64,000 nucleotides of DNA from Streptococcus sobrinus DSM 20742 = ATCC 33478 (GTDB lineage: Bacteria > Bacillota > Bacilli > Lactobacillales > Streptococcaceae). Below, piece after piece: positions 8,279-16,212 of this stretch. Each line of letters opens with the position of its first letter. Within the stretch, counting starts at the first letter, position 1. The stretch is from contig NZ_JMLC01000001.1 in NCBI RefSeq assembly GCF_000686605.1, forward strand, positions 124,001 to 188,000. The letters are read 5' to 3'. Below the pieces are notes generated by a model. That model saw only the letters and a program-made list of their open reading frames with translations. It was not told where the DNA came from and made no database searches. The position numbers were made by a program, and so were the translations under genes.

Positions 8279-8537
8279 TTTAGCAGAGGTGAGGCGGGAG
8301 TCCCGTCGGCTCACCCTGACCATGTTCAGTTATATTCTCCTCTGGCTAGGTTTCTGGCTAATCTTTGTTCAAGCTTGGCTGAGTTTAATCTTGCTTCTGA
8401 TTAATATCGGACTTTTGATTTGGGCCTTTATTCTCGCTAAGGGAAGGAAGATTCTTGCCTTAGTCATTTCTTTGTCTTTGACTTTAGGTGCCCTGCTCTT
8501 TGCTTTGATTGTGGGAATTATTCTTTCAATCAGCTAG
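8265..8537 (+). CDS. Small membrane protein coupled to the preceding gene
   Basis: A 90-residue protein. ATG 8265 is preferred because AGGTGG lies about 9 bases upstream; a GTG at 8241 in frame has no good site. It has a basic N-terminal stretch (VRRESRRL) and three closely spaced hydrophobic segments filling the rest of the chain. Function is unknown. The overlap with the upstream gene suggests they work or are regulated together. Confidence 0.6.
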   Translation: MAGSNLAEVRRESRRLTLTMFSYILLWLGFWLIFVQAWLSLILLLINIGLLIWAFILAKGRKILALVISLSLTLGALLFALIVGIILSIS

Positions 8538-8561
8538 TTAGCGAGTTTGTCAAGTGTTCTA

Positions 8562-8594
8562 CAAGGCCGTCTTCGTTGAAGGGCCTTGTTTTTT
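8562..8594 (+). terminator. Terminator of the small two-gene operon
   Basis: Perfect stem CAAGGCC / GGCCTTG followed by TTTTTT. Confidence 0.85.
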
Positions 8595-8628
8595 CTGCTA
8601 AAATAAGGGCAAGAAAAGGAGGCAAGTA

Positions 8629-9780
8629 GTGGCAACACTCATTAAGCACAAAAAAGTCGAATTGACCGAGCTTTTTTATGACTTGGTCTATGTTTATGGC
8701 ATCAGCAAGATGACATCTTTGATTCATCATATTCACCATGGTGGCTTATCTTGGTCTAATTTTCTGGCCTTTGCTGTCGGTATGATTATCATGATTAATT
8801 CCTGGATGATTCAGACCGTCTTTACCAATCGCTTTGGTAAAAATTCCTTGACCAATATAGCCTTCATGTTTGCCCAGATGAGCCTCTTAATGATTTCTCT
8901 GACATCTGTGACTGGAAATTATGGTAGCCGGGAGAGCTTTATTTATTTTTATCTGCCTTTTACCCTGATTTCTCTGGTGCTTCTAGGTCAATATGCCCTA
9001 GAATACTATCGGTCGACTGATTTGGTGGATAGGAGTCTTATCAAGCGTTTCTTCTATATCTTGGGCCTGCGTTCTTTAGGCCTCTTGATTTCACTTTTTC
9101 TGCCCTTAAACCTCGGCTTGACTGTCGCTGTTATTAGTGTTTTAGGAACTTGGATTTTACCGGGGCTGATAACCGGTCGGAGAACTCAGGTAGCTGATGA
9201 AGCAGCTAATCTGACCAGCTTTCCCCATCTGGCTGAAAGACTTTCCCTTCTAGTTATCATTACCTTTGGTGAAGCCATTATTGGCATCGCTGATTATTTT
9301 TCCGCTGGGCACCTCAGTCCCCTTTCCTTTCTAGTCTTTACGGTCATCGCCAGTCTCTTCATGGTTTATATTGTCGAGATTGACCACATGCTGGACATTG
9401 AAACAGACGATAAGGAGGTCAATGCCTTGATTTATTGGCATTATCCGATTTTCTTTGGCATTAGTTTCCTCAATGTTTCTCTAGCCTACTTGGCTAATCA
9501 GGAAGTGGAAAATAGCTTTGCAGTCCTCATGGCCTACTTGGGTGTCTTTCTTGTCACCCTAGGAATATTTGGCTGTCAGCGCTTCAATAAGGAAAGCCAT
9601 AAATTCACCAGTCATCTGGCTCTGGGCATGTTTCTTCCTATCCTGTTTGGTTTTGCTGCCAGCTGGCTGGTCCTTGGTCAGAGTCAGCTCCTAATTGCCA
9701 TTCTTTTTCTAGTTACTCTGGTCATGTCCATCGTCTTCATACGTTTTAATCTCAGTCGCCTGGCAGATACTAATTCATAA
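8629..9780 (+). CDS. Low-temperature-requirement A (LtrA) family membrane protein
   Basis: A 383-residue polytopic membrane protein of about ten hydrophobic segments, starting GTG behind AGGAGG. The N-terminal VELTELFYDLVYVYGI matches the family hallmark (V.W.ELFFDLVFV), and LLVIITFGEAIIGI matches the second conserved block with the GEA core. LtrA was named in Listeria for growth at low temperature; biochemical function is unknown and transporter-like activity is a guess. It stands alone, with terminators on both sides. Confidence 0.8.
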   Translation: MATLIKHKKVELTELFYDLVYVYGISKMTSLIHHIHHGGLSWSNFLAFAVGMIIMINSWMIQTVFTNRFGKNSLTNIAFMFAQMSLLMISLTSVTGNYGSRESFIYFYLPFTLISLVLLGQYALEYYRSTDLVDRSLIKRFFYILGLRSLGLLISLFLPLNLGLTVAVISVLGTWILPGLITGRRTQVADEAANLTSFPHLAERLSLLVIITFGEAIIGIADYFSAGHLSPLSFLVFTVIASLFMVYIVEIDHMLDIETDDKEVNALIYWHYPIFFGISFLNVSLAYLANQEVENSFAVLMAYLGVFLVTLGIFGCQRFNKESHKFTSHLALGMFLPILFGFAASWLVLGQSQLLIAILFLVTLVMSIVFIRFNLSRLADTNS

Positions 9781-9796
9781 ACATAGCAACTATATG

Positions 9797-9835
9797 GCCC
9801 TCGTTAGGATTATATTTCTAATAAGGGCTTTTTAG
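9797..9835 (+). terminator. Terminator of the ltrA-like gene
   Basis: Stem GCCCTcgTTAG / CTAAtaAGGGC with a T5 tail. Confidence 0.75.
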
Positions 9836-10228
9836 CTTTCTTAATCTGACGAGCCCATTTAATGAAACCAAGTTTAGAGCAGTTGATGCAGTAGTGAAAA
9901 CTATCTTTCCAACTGGTCCATAGTGATTGTGGAGCAGAGATTAGGGCTGTTAGTTTTGTTTTGCGAAATGAAGAATAAGAGCTACAGGCTCGTTAGAGCT
10001 AGAACGAACTTTTTAAATCTCTTAATGGAGGAAGTCTGAACGGCAGAGCCGACTTTAGAGTTAGAGATGACCTGTGATCTGTGCGAGTCCGTTCTTTAAA
10101 AATAGAGAGTGCTTTTTAAAGAACCCAGTTCGGTCTTGAGTCCGAATTTGGGCAGAAGCCCCCAAAAATACTCAGAATTTTGATATAATGAAAGTGTTTT
10201 ATTAGAAAGAATGAAGTAGGAAATAGCA
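9836..10228. other. Intergenic region with a long perfect hairpin and the degV promoter
   Basis: No ORF with a ribosome site is seen. At 10091-10124 there is a 12-bp perfect inverted repeat (GTTCTTTAAAAA / TTTTTAAAGAAC) with a 10-base loop. An extended -10, TGATATAAT (10181-10189), lies 40 bases upstream of degV and is the likely promoter; its -35 is poor. Confidence 0.5.
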
Positions 10229-11071
10229 ATGTCTAAAATTAAAATTGTAACGGATTCCTCAATTACCATCGAACCAGAACTAGTGGAGAGCTTGGGAATT
10301 ACCGTTGTTCCCTTATCGGTCATGATTGATGGGGTTATATATAATGATAATGATTTGAAGGAAGAGGGCAAATTCCTTAATCTTATGCGTCAGAGCAAGG
10401 AATTGCCTAAAACCAGTCAACCTCCAGTTGGTGTCTTTGCGGAAGTCTATGAAAGCCTAATTAAAGAGGGCGCGGATAAGATTGTTTCCATTCATATCAC
10501 CAGCAGTCTTTCAGGAACGGTGGAAGCTGCTCGTCAAGGAGCGACCATTGCTGGGGCTGATGTGACGGTTATTGATTCCACCTTTACCGACCAGTCCATG
10601 AAGCATCAAGTTGTTCAGGCTGCTATTCTAGCGGAACAAGGTGCTAGTCTGGATGACATCTTGGCTAAGATAGAAGAAGTGCGGCAAAAATCTGAACTCT
10701 TTATCGGGGTTTCTACCTTGGAAAATCTGGTGAAGGGTGGTCGTATCGGCCGAGTATCAGGGATGATTTCTTCCTTGCTCAATATCCGAGTGGTGATGGA
10801 ACTCAAGGATTCTACCCTCAATCCCGTGGCCAAGGGGCGTGGTCAAAAGACCTTTGTCAAATGGCTAGATAGTTTTATTGACCATGCCAAAGGGTATCAG
10901 GTTGCTGAAATCGGCATTTCCTATTCGGGAACTCCTGACTGGGCCAATACCATGAAGAATAAGCTAGAAGTCCTAGTTGCTGGTGAGCATATCTCTGTCT
11001 TAGAGACCGGCTCCATTATTCAGACCCACACAGGCGAAGGTGCCTTTGCAGTAATGGTGCGGTATGAATAA
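10229..11071 (+). CDS. DegV family fatty-acid-binding protein
   Basis: A 280-residue protein. It begins [16 protein letters not shown] and has the ITSSLSGT motif, both typical of DegV proteins, two-domain alpha/beta proteins that bind a single fatty acid. Members named FakB present fatty acids to the kinase FakA. Here there is no fakA next door, so which fatty acid it binds is open. The last 8 bases overlap the next gene, which encodes an SGNH hydrolase; a functional link through acyl chains is possible but is inference. Confidence 0.9.
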   Translation: MSKIKIVTDSSITIEPELVESLGITVVPLSVMIDGVIYNDNDLKEEGKFLNLMRQSKELPKTSQPPVGVFAEVYESLIKEGADKIVSIHITSSLSGTVEAARQGATIAGADVTVIDSTFTDQSMKHQVVQAAILAEQGASLDDILAKIEEVRQKSELFIGVSTLENLVKGGRIGRVSGMISSLLNIRVVMELKDSTLNPVAKGRGQKTFVKWLDSFIDHAKGYQVAEIGISYSGTPDWANTMKNKLEVLVAGEHISVLETGSIIQTHTGEGAFAVMVRYE

Positions 11072-11915
11072 GTGGCTTAAACGGTTTTTTATCGTTCCTG
11101 CTTTCTTTGTTGGTTGTCTACTGGTCTTTGCTTTTCTGATTAATTTGGCTTTACCGAGGGCTGACAGTCATTTGACGGTGTCTGACCTCAAGTATCGGAG
11201 CAAAATTTCTGCTTTTAAATATGTAGCTCTGGGTGATTCTCTGACTCAGGGGGTTGGCGATACGACCAATCAAGGTGGTTTTGTGCCCATCCTGTCAAGA
11301 CAGGTTGAGTCTGATTATCACTATCGGGTGACTGCTAAAAATTATGGGGTGGCCGGCAATACCAGCCAGCAAATTTTGACTCGGATGAAGGAAAAAACTG
11401 ATTTGCAGGATGATTTGAAAAAAGCGGATTTATTGACTTTGACTGTCGGAGGTAACGATGTCATGGCTGTCCTGCGCAAGAATTTAGCCAATCTGACAGT
11501 TGATAGTTTCACCAAGCCTTCTGAGGAATATCAGCAGCGTCTGCGAAAGATTATTGCCCTCGCTCGCAAAGACAACAAGGACATGTCTATCTATATTTTA
11601 GGTATCTACAATCCTTTCTATCTAAATTTCCCCGATATGACCCAGATGCAAGATATTGTTGACAACTGGAATAAGGGAACCAAGGCCGTTGCTGACGAGT
11701 ATGACAAGGTCTACTTTGTCGAAATCAATGACCGCCTCTATAAAGGAATTGATGGCAAGGAAGGTGTCGCCGAGTCGGGAGACACCTCTGACACGTCTAA
11801 TAAGAAGAATGATGTCCTCTTTGAAAAGGATCATTTCCATCCCAATAATACTGGTTATCAAATCATGGCCAATGCCGTTTTGGAGAAAATAAATGCAACA
11901 AAAAAAGACTGGTAA
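11064..11915 (+). CDS. SGNH/GDSL-family hydrolase, membrane-anchored
   Basis: A 283-residue protein with an N-terminal membrane anchor ([21 protein letters not shown]), the rest probably outside. Catalytic blocks of the GDSL family are visible: block [10 protein letters not shown] (nucleophile Ser), block II around YGVAGNTS, block III TVGGND, and block [11 protein letters not shown] (Asp-His). Expected activity is esterase or lipase on an unknown substrate. It belongs to an overlapping set degV-SGNH-YpmS-like, the order seen in many streptococci and similar to ypmR-ypmS of Bacillus. Confidence 0.88.
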   Translation: MNKWLKRFFIVPAFFVGCLLVFAFLINLALPRADSHLTVSDLKYRSKISAFKYVALGDSLTQGVGDTTNQGGFVPILSRQVESDYHYRVTAKNYGVAGNTSQQILTRMKEKTDLQDDLKKADLLTLTVGGNDVMAVLRKNLANLTVDSFTKPSEEYQQRLRKIIALARKDNKDMSIYILGIYNPFYLNFPDMTQMQDIVDNWNKGTKAVADEYDKVYFVEINDRLYKGIDGKEGVAESGDTSDTSNKKNDVLFEKDHFHPNNTGYQIMANAVLEKINATKKDW

Positions 11916-12489
11916 ATTTAACTTCTGGAAGTGGGGCTTCCTAGTTCTTTTAGCTCTAAATATCGCCTTCATCGGAACGGTCGCCCTGCGAATTGGAACC
12001 TTCCAAGGCTCTGACACTCATGTGAGTCAAAAGGTCTCAGAATCTGATGTTAAGGTGGGAACCTTCAAGAGTTCCCGTGACCAGCTCAATGATACAGTTG
12101 AGGCCTATCTCAAGCAGTATCAGACTAAGAACAATACCTATAGCTTCAAGGCTACCTCAAAAAATGTTATGTTTGAGGGAACCTACTCAGTCTTGGGTTA
12201 TCAGGTTCCTCTCTACGTTTATTTCACACCGGTTGTTCTGGGTGATGGTAGTGTCCAGCTCAATGTCGATTCGGTTTCAGCAGGAACTCTTTCCTTGCCA
12301 GTATCTGATGTCTTGAAATTTATCGCTAGTAATTATAAGCTCCCTAGTTTTGTGGAAGTCGACAGTAAGAAAGAAGCAGTTATCCTCAACCTTCCGAAGA
12401 TGGACAATAAGGCGGGCCTCTTTGCCAAGGCGACAGATTTTGACCTAATCAATGATAAAATAACCTTCGATGTCTATAAGAAAAAATAA
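11893..12489 (+). CDS. YpmS-like (DUF2140) membrane-anchored protein
   Basis: A 198-residue protein with one N-terminal membrane segment (WGFLVLLALNIAFIGTVAL) and an extracytoplasmic domain with the family blocks VGTFKSSRDQLNDTV, FEGTYSVLGYQVPLYVYF and LPVSDVLKFIASNYKLP. Its start lies inside the preceding hydrolase gene (23-base overlap), so expression is coupled. The function of DUF2140 proteins is not known; the constant pairing with an SGNH hydrolase suggests an accessory role. Confidence 0.85.
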   Translation: MQQKKTGKFNFWKWGFLVLLALNIAFIGTVALRIGTFQGSDTHVSQKVSESDVKVGTFKSSRDQLNDTVEAYLKQYQTKNNTYSFKATSKNVMFEGTYSVLGYQVPLYVYFTPVVLGDGSVQLNVDSVSAGTLSLPVSDVLKFIASNYKLPSFVEVDSKKEAVILNLPKMDNKAGLFAKATDFDLINDKITFDVYKKK

Positions 12490-12651
12490 GTTCTCTTCAG
12501 AAGCTTAATCGGCTAAGAGAGCTTAAATCCCCCTATCTCCAAGATTTTCAACAGTTTTGGAGTTTTTGTTTACTTTTTTCAATTTCTCCCTGATTTCTAC
12601 TAAAAAATCCCCTTTAATTGGCTAAATATGGCTCAAACTAACGTTTTATAC

Positions 12652-12680
12652 TTGACCAAAGTGGGAAAATCAGATATGAT
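12652..12680 (+). promoter_or_regulatory. Promoter of the HU gene
   Basis: TTGACC (12652-12657), 17-bp spacer, TATGAT (12675-12680), about 60 bases before the start codon. A strong promoter suits an abundant nucleoid protein. Confidence 0.8.
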
Positions 12681-12742
12681 AGTCTTTGTTAAAGCCGTTA
12701 GTTTCGACTTGATGGCTTAATAATATTTGGAGGATTAGTTAA

Positions 12743-13018
12743 ATGGCTAATAAACAAGATTTGATCGCAAAAGTTGCTGAAGCAACAGAATTGACTAAAA
12801 AGGATTCAGCTGCAGCAGTTGATGCAGTCTTCTCATCAATTGAAGGATTCCTTTCAAAAGGTGAAAAAGTTCAATTGATTGGTTTCGGTAACTTCGAAGT
12901 TCGCGAACGTGCAGCTCGTAAAGGTCGTAACCCACAAACAGGTGCTGAAATCAAAATCGCAGCTTCAAAAGTTCCAGCATTCAAAGCTGGTAAAGCTCTT
13001 AAAGACGCTGTTAAATAA
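12743..13018 (+). CDS. hup: DNA-binding protein HU
   Basis: A 91-residue nucleoid protein. The dimerisation helices ([20 protein letters not shown]) and the DNA-wrapping arm with the signature [21 protein letters not shown] are intact. Codon choice is that of a highly expressed gene (TCA, GGT, CGT, AAA), distinct from its neighbours. The ribosome site TTGGAGG lies 8 bases upstream. Flanked by its own strong promoter and terminator, so monocistronic. Confidence 0.97.
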   Translation: MANKQDLIAKVAEATELTKKDSAAAVDAVFSSIEGFLSKGEKVQLIGFGNFEVRERAARKGRNPQTGAEIKIAASKVPAFKAGKALKDAVK

Positions 13019-13036
13019 GAACGATTTCTTAATACA

Positions 13037-13068
13037 AAAGAGGCCGGGACTTGTCCTGGCCTCTTTTT
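13037..13068 (+). terminator. Terminator of hup
   Basis: Stem AAAGAGGCCGGGAC / GTCCTGGCCTCTTT with one G-U and a T5 tail. Confidence 0.9.
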
Positions 13069-13082
13069 AGAAAAGTAGAACG

Positions 13083-13268
13083 ATGACAAAAACTACATTT
13101 TTAATTATTCTTCTCATCCTGTTGATTTTCACGATTACGAAATTTCTCATCTTTGGCTATATGTTCAAGGTTTTCAAGCCCAAGGAAATGACCGATAAGG
13201 AAAAAGAAGCTTTCGATAGGGAGATGGATGGTGATGATGAAGATGATGACTTCGATGATTTGACCTGA
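13083..13268 (+). CDS. Small single-pass membrane protein with acidic tail
   Basis: A 61-residue protein: hydrophobic segment FLIILLILLIFTITKFLIFG, short linker with FKPKEMTDKEKEAF, then an acidic tail (DGDDEDDDFDDLT). No strong ribosome site (AAAAGTAGAACG) and the gene begins right after the hup terminator, so it may be expressed by readthrough. A real small gene is likely from its composition, but I do not recognise the family. Confidence 0.5.
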   Translation: MTKTTFLIILLILLIFTITKFLIFGYMFKVFKPKEMTDKEKEAFDREMDGDDEDDDFDDLT

Positions 13269-13406
13269 AATAAAGACCTTCTCTATCCTAATTAACTGTG
13301 CAGGGGTGAGAAATAAAAAGGTGCAGTGTGTACCTTGAATCCTGAGCCTAGAAACGAGAAAGCGAAGATAGTTTGAATAGACTAGACTTCCTGTGACACT
13401 CTTTTT

Positions 13407-13520
13407 GACTCGTCGATAATACTAGCCAAAAAGAGATAGTAAGGGAGGTAGACAGGTACACTAGTACTTGTCGTAAGTCTCCCTTAAACCTTAAAATGGG
13501 AGAGTGAGGTAAATTGATTT
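13407..13520. repeat. Interspersed hairpin repeat, copy A
   Basis: About 110 bases matching 49814-49925 closely. It contains an imperfect stem-loop at 13441-13485 (AAGGGAGG...CTCCCTT with an inner GACAGG/CTTGTC stem). The first part (GACTCGTCGATAATACTAG) is also echoed at 36785-36803. No coding potential. The gene-free stretch 13269-13633 otherwise shows nothing I can name. Confidence 0.65.
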
Positions 13521-13633
13521 GACGAAATCACAATTTTTGTTCCCCCCTTCTGCCTTTTTAGTGGTTGAAGTTTTTGCCTCTTGCAATTTTTGATTTTCAT
13601 TGGGGATAGGCTAGTTACTTCGTCAGTTCATAG

Positions 13634-13661
13634 AAAAAAGCTTGGAACCCCAAGCTTTTTT
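13634..13661. terminator. Bidirectional terminator between the repeat region and pyrDA
   Basis: Perfect 12-bp stem AAAAAAGCTTGG / CCAAGCTTTTTT, 4-base loop. It lies 15 bases after the minus-strand pyrDA stop. Confidence 0.85.
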
Positions 13662-13676
13662 CTGATGTTTTGTTTT

Positions 13677-14612
13677 TTAATTGAGATAATTGACTTTGCC
13701 ACGGAAGTCTTCTAGGCTTTGGTAGCCTTTTTCTACCATAATAGCTTGGAGTTCCTTAGTGATGCGTTCAAAGGCCTTAGGGCCTTCTTGGTGGAGAGCG
13801 GTTCCGATTTGGACCATGCTGGCTCCGCAAAGAATATGCTCAAAGGCATCACGACCGGATTTCACGCCACCAGTTCCGATAATTTGGATAGAAGGATTGA
13901 GGCGTTGATAGAAGGCATGGACATTAGCCAGAGCAGTCGGTTTGACATAGTCACCTCCAATACCACCGAAACCATTCTTGGGTTTGATGACCACAGTCTC
14001 ATCATCAATAACCAATCCATTACCAACTGAATTGATACAGTTGACAAAGGTCGGCGGGTATTTATTGAAAATCGCAGCAGCTTGATCGAAGTGAACGATA
14101 TCGAAATAAGGGGGGAGCTTAATTCCCAGTGGTTTGGTGAAGTAGCTGAAAACCTCGCTCAAAATCTTGTCGGTTGTTTCAAAATCATAGGCAATCTGTG
14201 GCTTGCCTGGTACATTTGGGCAGGAGAGATTGAGCTCAACCAAGCCCTGGTAGTCGCTGTCTTGAACAGCCTTGAGGATGGTGTGGGTCTCTTCTTGACT
14301 CATGCCGACTAGAGATAGGAAGTGGTTTTTGCTGCTAGGCTCTTTCTGGAGTTCGATGACATAGTCTAGATAGTAGTGGAAGCCCTTGTTGGGCAGGCCC
14401 ATAGAGTTAATGGAACCCAGCCGAGTATCAGCGTAACGAGGTTCTGGATTACCAGGGCGTGCTTCCAAGGTTCCGGTTTTAGTGACAAAAGAACCAGCTG
14501 CAGACTTTTCGATTTCTGCTAATTCTTCCTTGGTCATGCAGTAGACCCCTGCTGCATTCATCAGGCAATTATCAAAGGAAAAGTTGCCGATATGTGTTGC
14601 TGTTGAAACCAT
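13677..14612 (-). CDS. pyrDA: Dihydroorotate dehydrogenase, class 1A (fumarate type)
   Basis: A 311-residue cytosolic FMN enzyme oxidising dihydroorotate to orotate in pyrimidine synthesis, with fumarate as acceptor in the class 1A family. Evidence is the class 1A length, [19 protein letters not shown], the active-site loop [11 protein letters not shown] with catalytic Cys131, the KLPPYFD lysine region and the FMN-binding [19 protein letters not shown]. Transcribed alone from the minus strand, not in a pyr cluster. Strong ribosome site AAGGAGG in front of the ATG. Confidence 0.95.
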   Translation of the reverse strand: MVSTATHIGNFSFDNCLMNAAGVYCMTKEELAEIEKSAAGSFVTKTGTLEARPGNPEPRYADTRLGSINSMGLPNKGFHYYLDYVIELQKEPSSKNHFLSLVGMSQEETHTILKAVQDSDYQGLVELNLSCPNVPGKPQIAYDFETTDKILSEVFSYFTKPLGIKLPPYFDIVHFDQAAAIFNKYPPTFVNCINSVGNGLVIDDETVVIKPKNGFGGIGGDYVKPTALANVHAFYQRLNPSIQIIGTGGVKSGRDAFEHILCGASMVQIGTALHQEGPKAFERITKELQAIMVEKGYQSLEDFRGKVNYLN

Positions 14613-14752
14613 CGTATCCTCCTTAAGTAAACGGTTTTTAAATTACCTACATTCTACTATTTCGTTCTACCAAAGACAAGTTTAAACGAATCATTTTATA
14701 AAAATTATTTACAATATTCGTGTTTTACTTAAAAAATTCTACTAAGCTTGCT

Positions 14753-14782
14753 TGAGTTAAGACTTTTATCTGAGCTAAGACT
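14753..14782 (+). repeat. Short direct repeat upstream of gpmA
   Basis: TGAGTTAAGACT and TGAGCTAAGACT (11 of 12 identical), 18 bases apart start to start, 20-30 bases before a likely -10 (TAAAAT, 14805-14810). Could be a regulator site; no known box is recognised. Confidence 0.35.
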
Positions 14783-14880
14783 AGCTTTTTTAGGTATTTT
14801 CTTGTAAAATATAGGAGTAATGGCGTAATGCCGTAACCAAATTTAACCCTCGGGGCTATATTTTAAAAGGAGAATTACTA

Positions 14881-15573
14881 ATGGTAAAATTGGTTTTCGC
14901 TCGCCACGGTGAGTCAGAATGGAACAAAGCTAACCTTTTCACTGGTTGGGCAGATGTTGACCTTTCAGAAAAAGGAACACAGCAAGCAATTGATGCAGGT
15001 AACTTGATTAAAGAAGCTGGTATCGAATTTGACCTTGCTTTCACATCTGTTTTGAAACGTGCTATCAAGACCACTAATCTTGCTCTTGAAGCTGCGGATC
15101 AACTTTGGGTTCCAGTTGAAAAATCATGGCGTTTGAATGAACGTCACTACGGCGGTTTGACTGGTCAAAACAAGGCAGAAGCTGCTGAAAAATGGGGTGA
15201 CGATCAAGTTCACATCTGGCGCCGTTCTTACGATGTATTGCCACCAGCTATGGCTAAGGATGACGAATACTCAGCTCACACTGACCGTCGTTACGCATCA
15301 CTTGATGATTCAGTTATTCCAGATGCAGAAAACTTGAAAGTTACCTTGGAACGTGCCCTTCCATTCTGGGAAGATAAAATTGCTCCAGCCCTTAAGGATG
15401 GTAAAAATGTCTTCATCGGTGCACACGGGAACTCAATCCGTGCCCTTGTAAAACATATCAAACACTTGGGTGATGATGAAATCATGGGCGTTGAAATCCC
15501 TAACTTCCCACCATTGGTATTCGAATTTGACGAAAACCTTAACGTTACGAGCGAATATTACCTTGGAAAGTAA
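14881..15573 (+). CDS. gpmA: 2,3-bisphosphoglycerate-dependent phosphoglycerate mutase
   Basis: A 230-residue glycolytic enzyme interconverting 3- and 2-phosphoglycerate. It has the phosphohistidine motif [10 protein letters not shown] (His9), the family block [15 protein letters not shown], and the second histidine block [10 protein letters not shown]. Codon use is strongly biased like other highly expressed genes. Ribosome site AAGGAG is 7 bases upstream. Divergent from pyrDA and monocistronic. Confidence 0.97.
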   Translation: MVKLVFARHGESEWNKANLFTGWADVDLSEKGTQQAIDAGNLIKEAGIEFDLAFTSVLKRAIKTTNLALEAADQLWVPVEKSWRLNERHYGGLTGQNKAEAAEKWGDDQVHIWRRSYDVLPPAMAKDDEYSAHTDRRYASLDDSVIPDAENLKVTLERALPFWEDKIAPALKDGKNVFIGAHGNSIRALVKHIKHLGDDEIMGVEIPNFPPLVFEFDENLNVTSEYYLGK

Positions 15574-15589
15574 TCTTTGCCACTGGTAA

Positions 15590-15900
15590 AGATTAGCCTC
15601 TCAACTTAAAATAAAGATTTGAGAGGAGAAAGCCCGCGGAAGGCGAAGTAGAAATAGGAAAACAGGTGATGAAGTAGTAGACTTCAAGCCTGTTTTTTCT
15701 TTTTACACAGTCTTTAGGGCGGGTTCAATTGAAGAAGTATTTTAGGTACATGGCTTGTTTAACTATAGTTTTTAGTTCTGGTTGCCCTTTCTAATTTTAA
15801 AGAGTGCAGGTATACTCAATTCGGATAAGGAAGCGTTAGAAGTAGTAAAAATTGGTCTCTTAATTTGAAATAATGATTTGATAGAGTGAACCTAAGGAAT
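15590..15900. repeat. Diverged repeat pair after gpmA
   Basis: Segments near 15590-15636 and 15850-15896 align (for example CTCTCAACTTAAAATAAAG with CTCTTAATTTGAAATAATG), both followed by GAGAG/ATAGAG and an AACC-like end. The first forms a hairpin CCTCTCAA / TTTGAGAGG. The rest of 15705-16212 is AT-rich without an ORF. Confidence 0.4.
15659..15704 (+). terminator. Terminator of gpmA
   Basis: Stem AAAACAGG...TGAAG / CTTCA...CCTGTTTT with a long T-rich tail. Confidence 0.8.
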
Positions 15901-16212
15901 AGTAATCTTAGAGACGAAGCGAGAGTACAAGACATTTTGATTTACTAGTATCTTTTTTGCAACCTTTTGGCTGATTTCAATTTTTTATAACTTATGGCTA
16001 TTAGTCTTGTCTTACTAAGGGGGAGACGCCTTTTGTTTTTAAGGAATAGAAATTTTTGTCGGCTTTTCTGGAGGCCTTTTCATTGCTTTTAGTCAAACTT
16101 TTATCATGTTTCTTGATAACCGAATTTTTTAAATTCCCGTCTAAGAAGTCAAGTTTTTTTACCTGATTTGTGATAGAATAATACCGTTAGACTTTATCGA
16201 AATGAGGAGACT

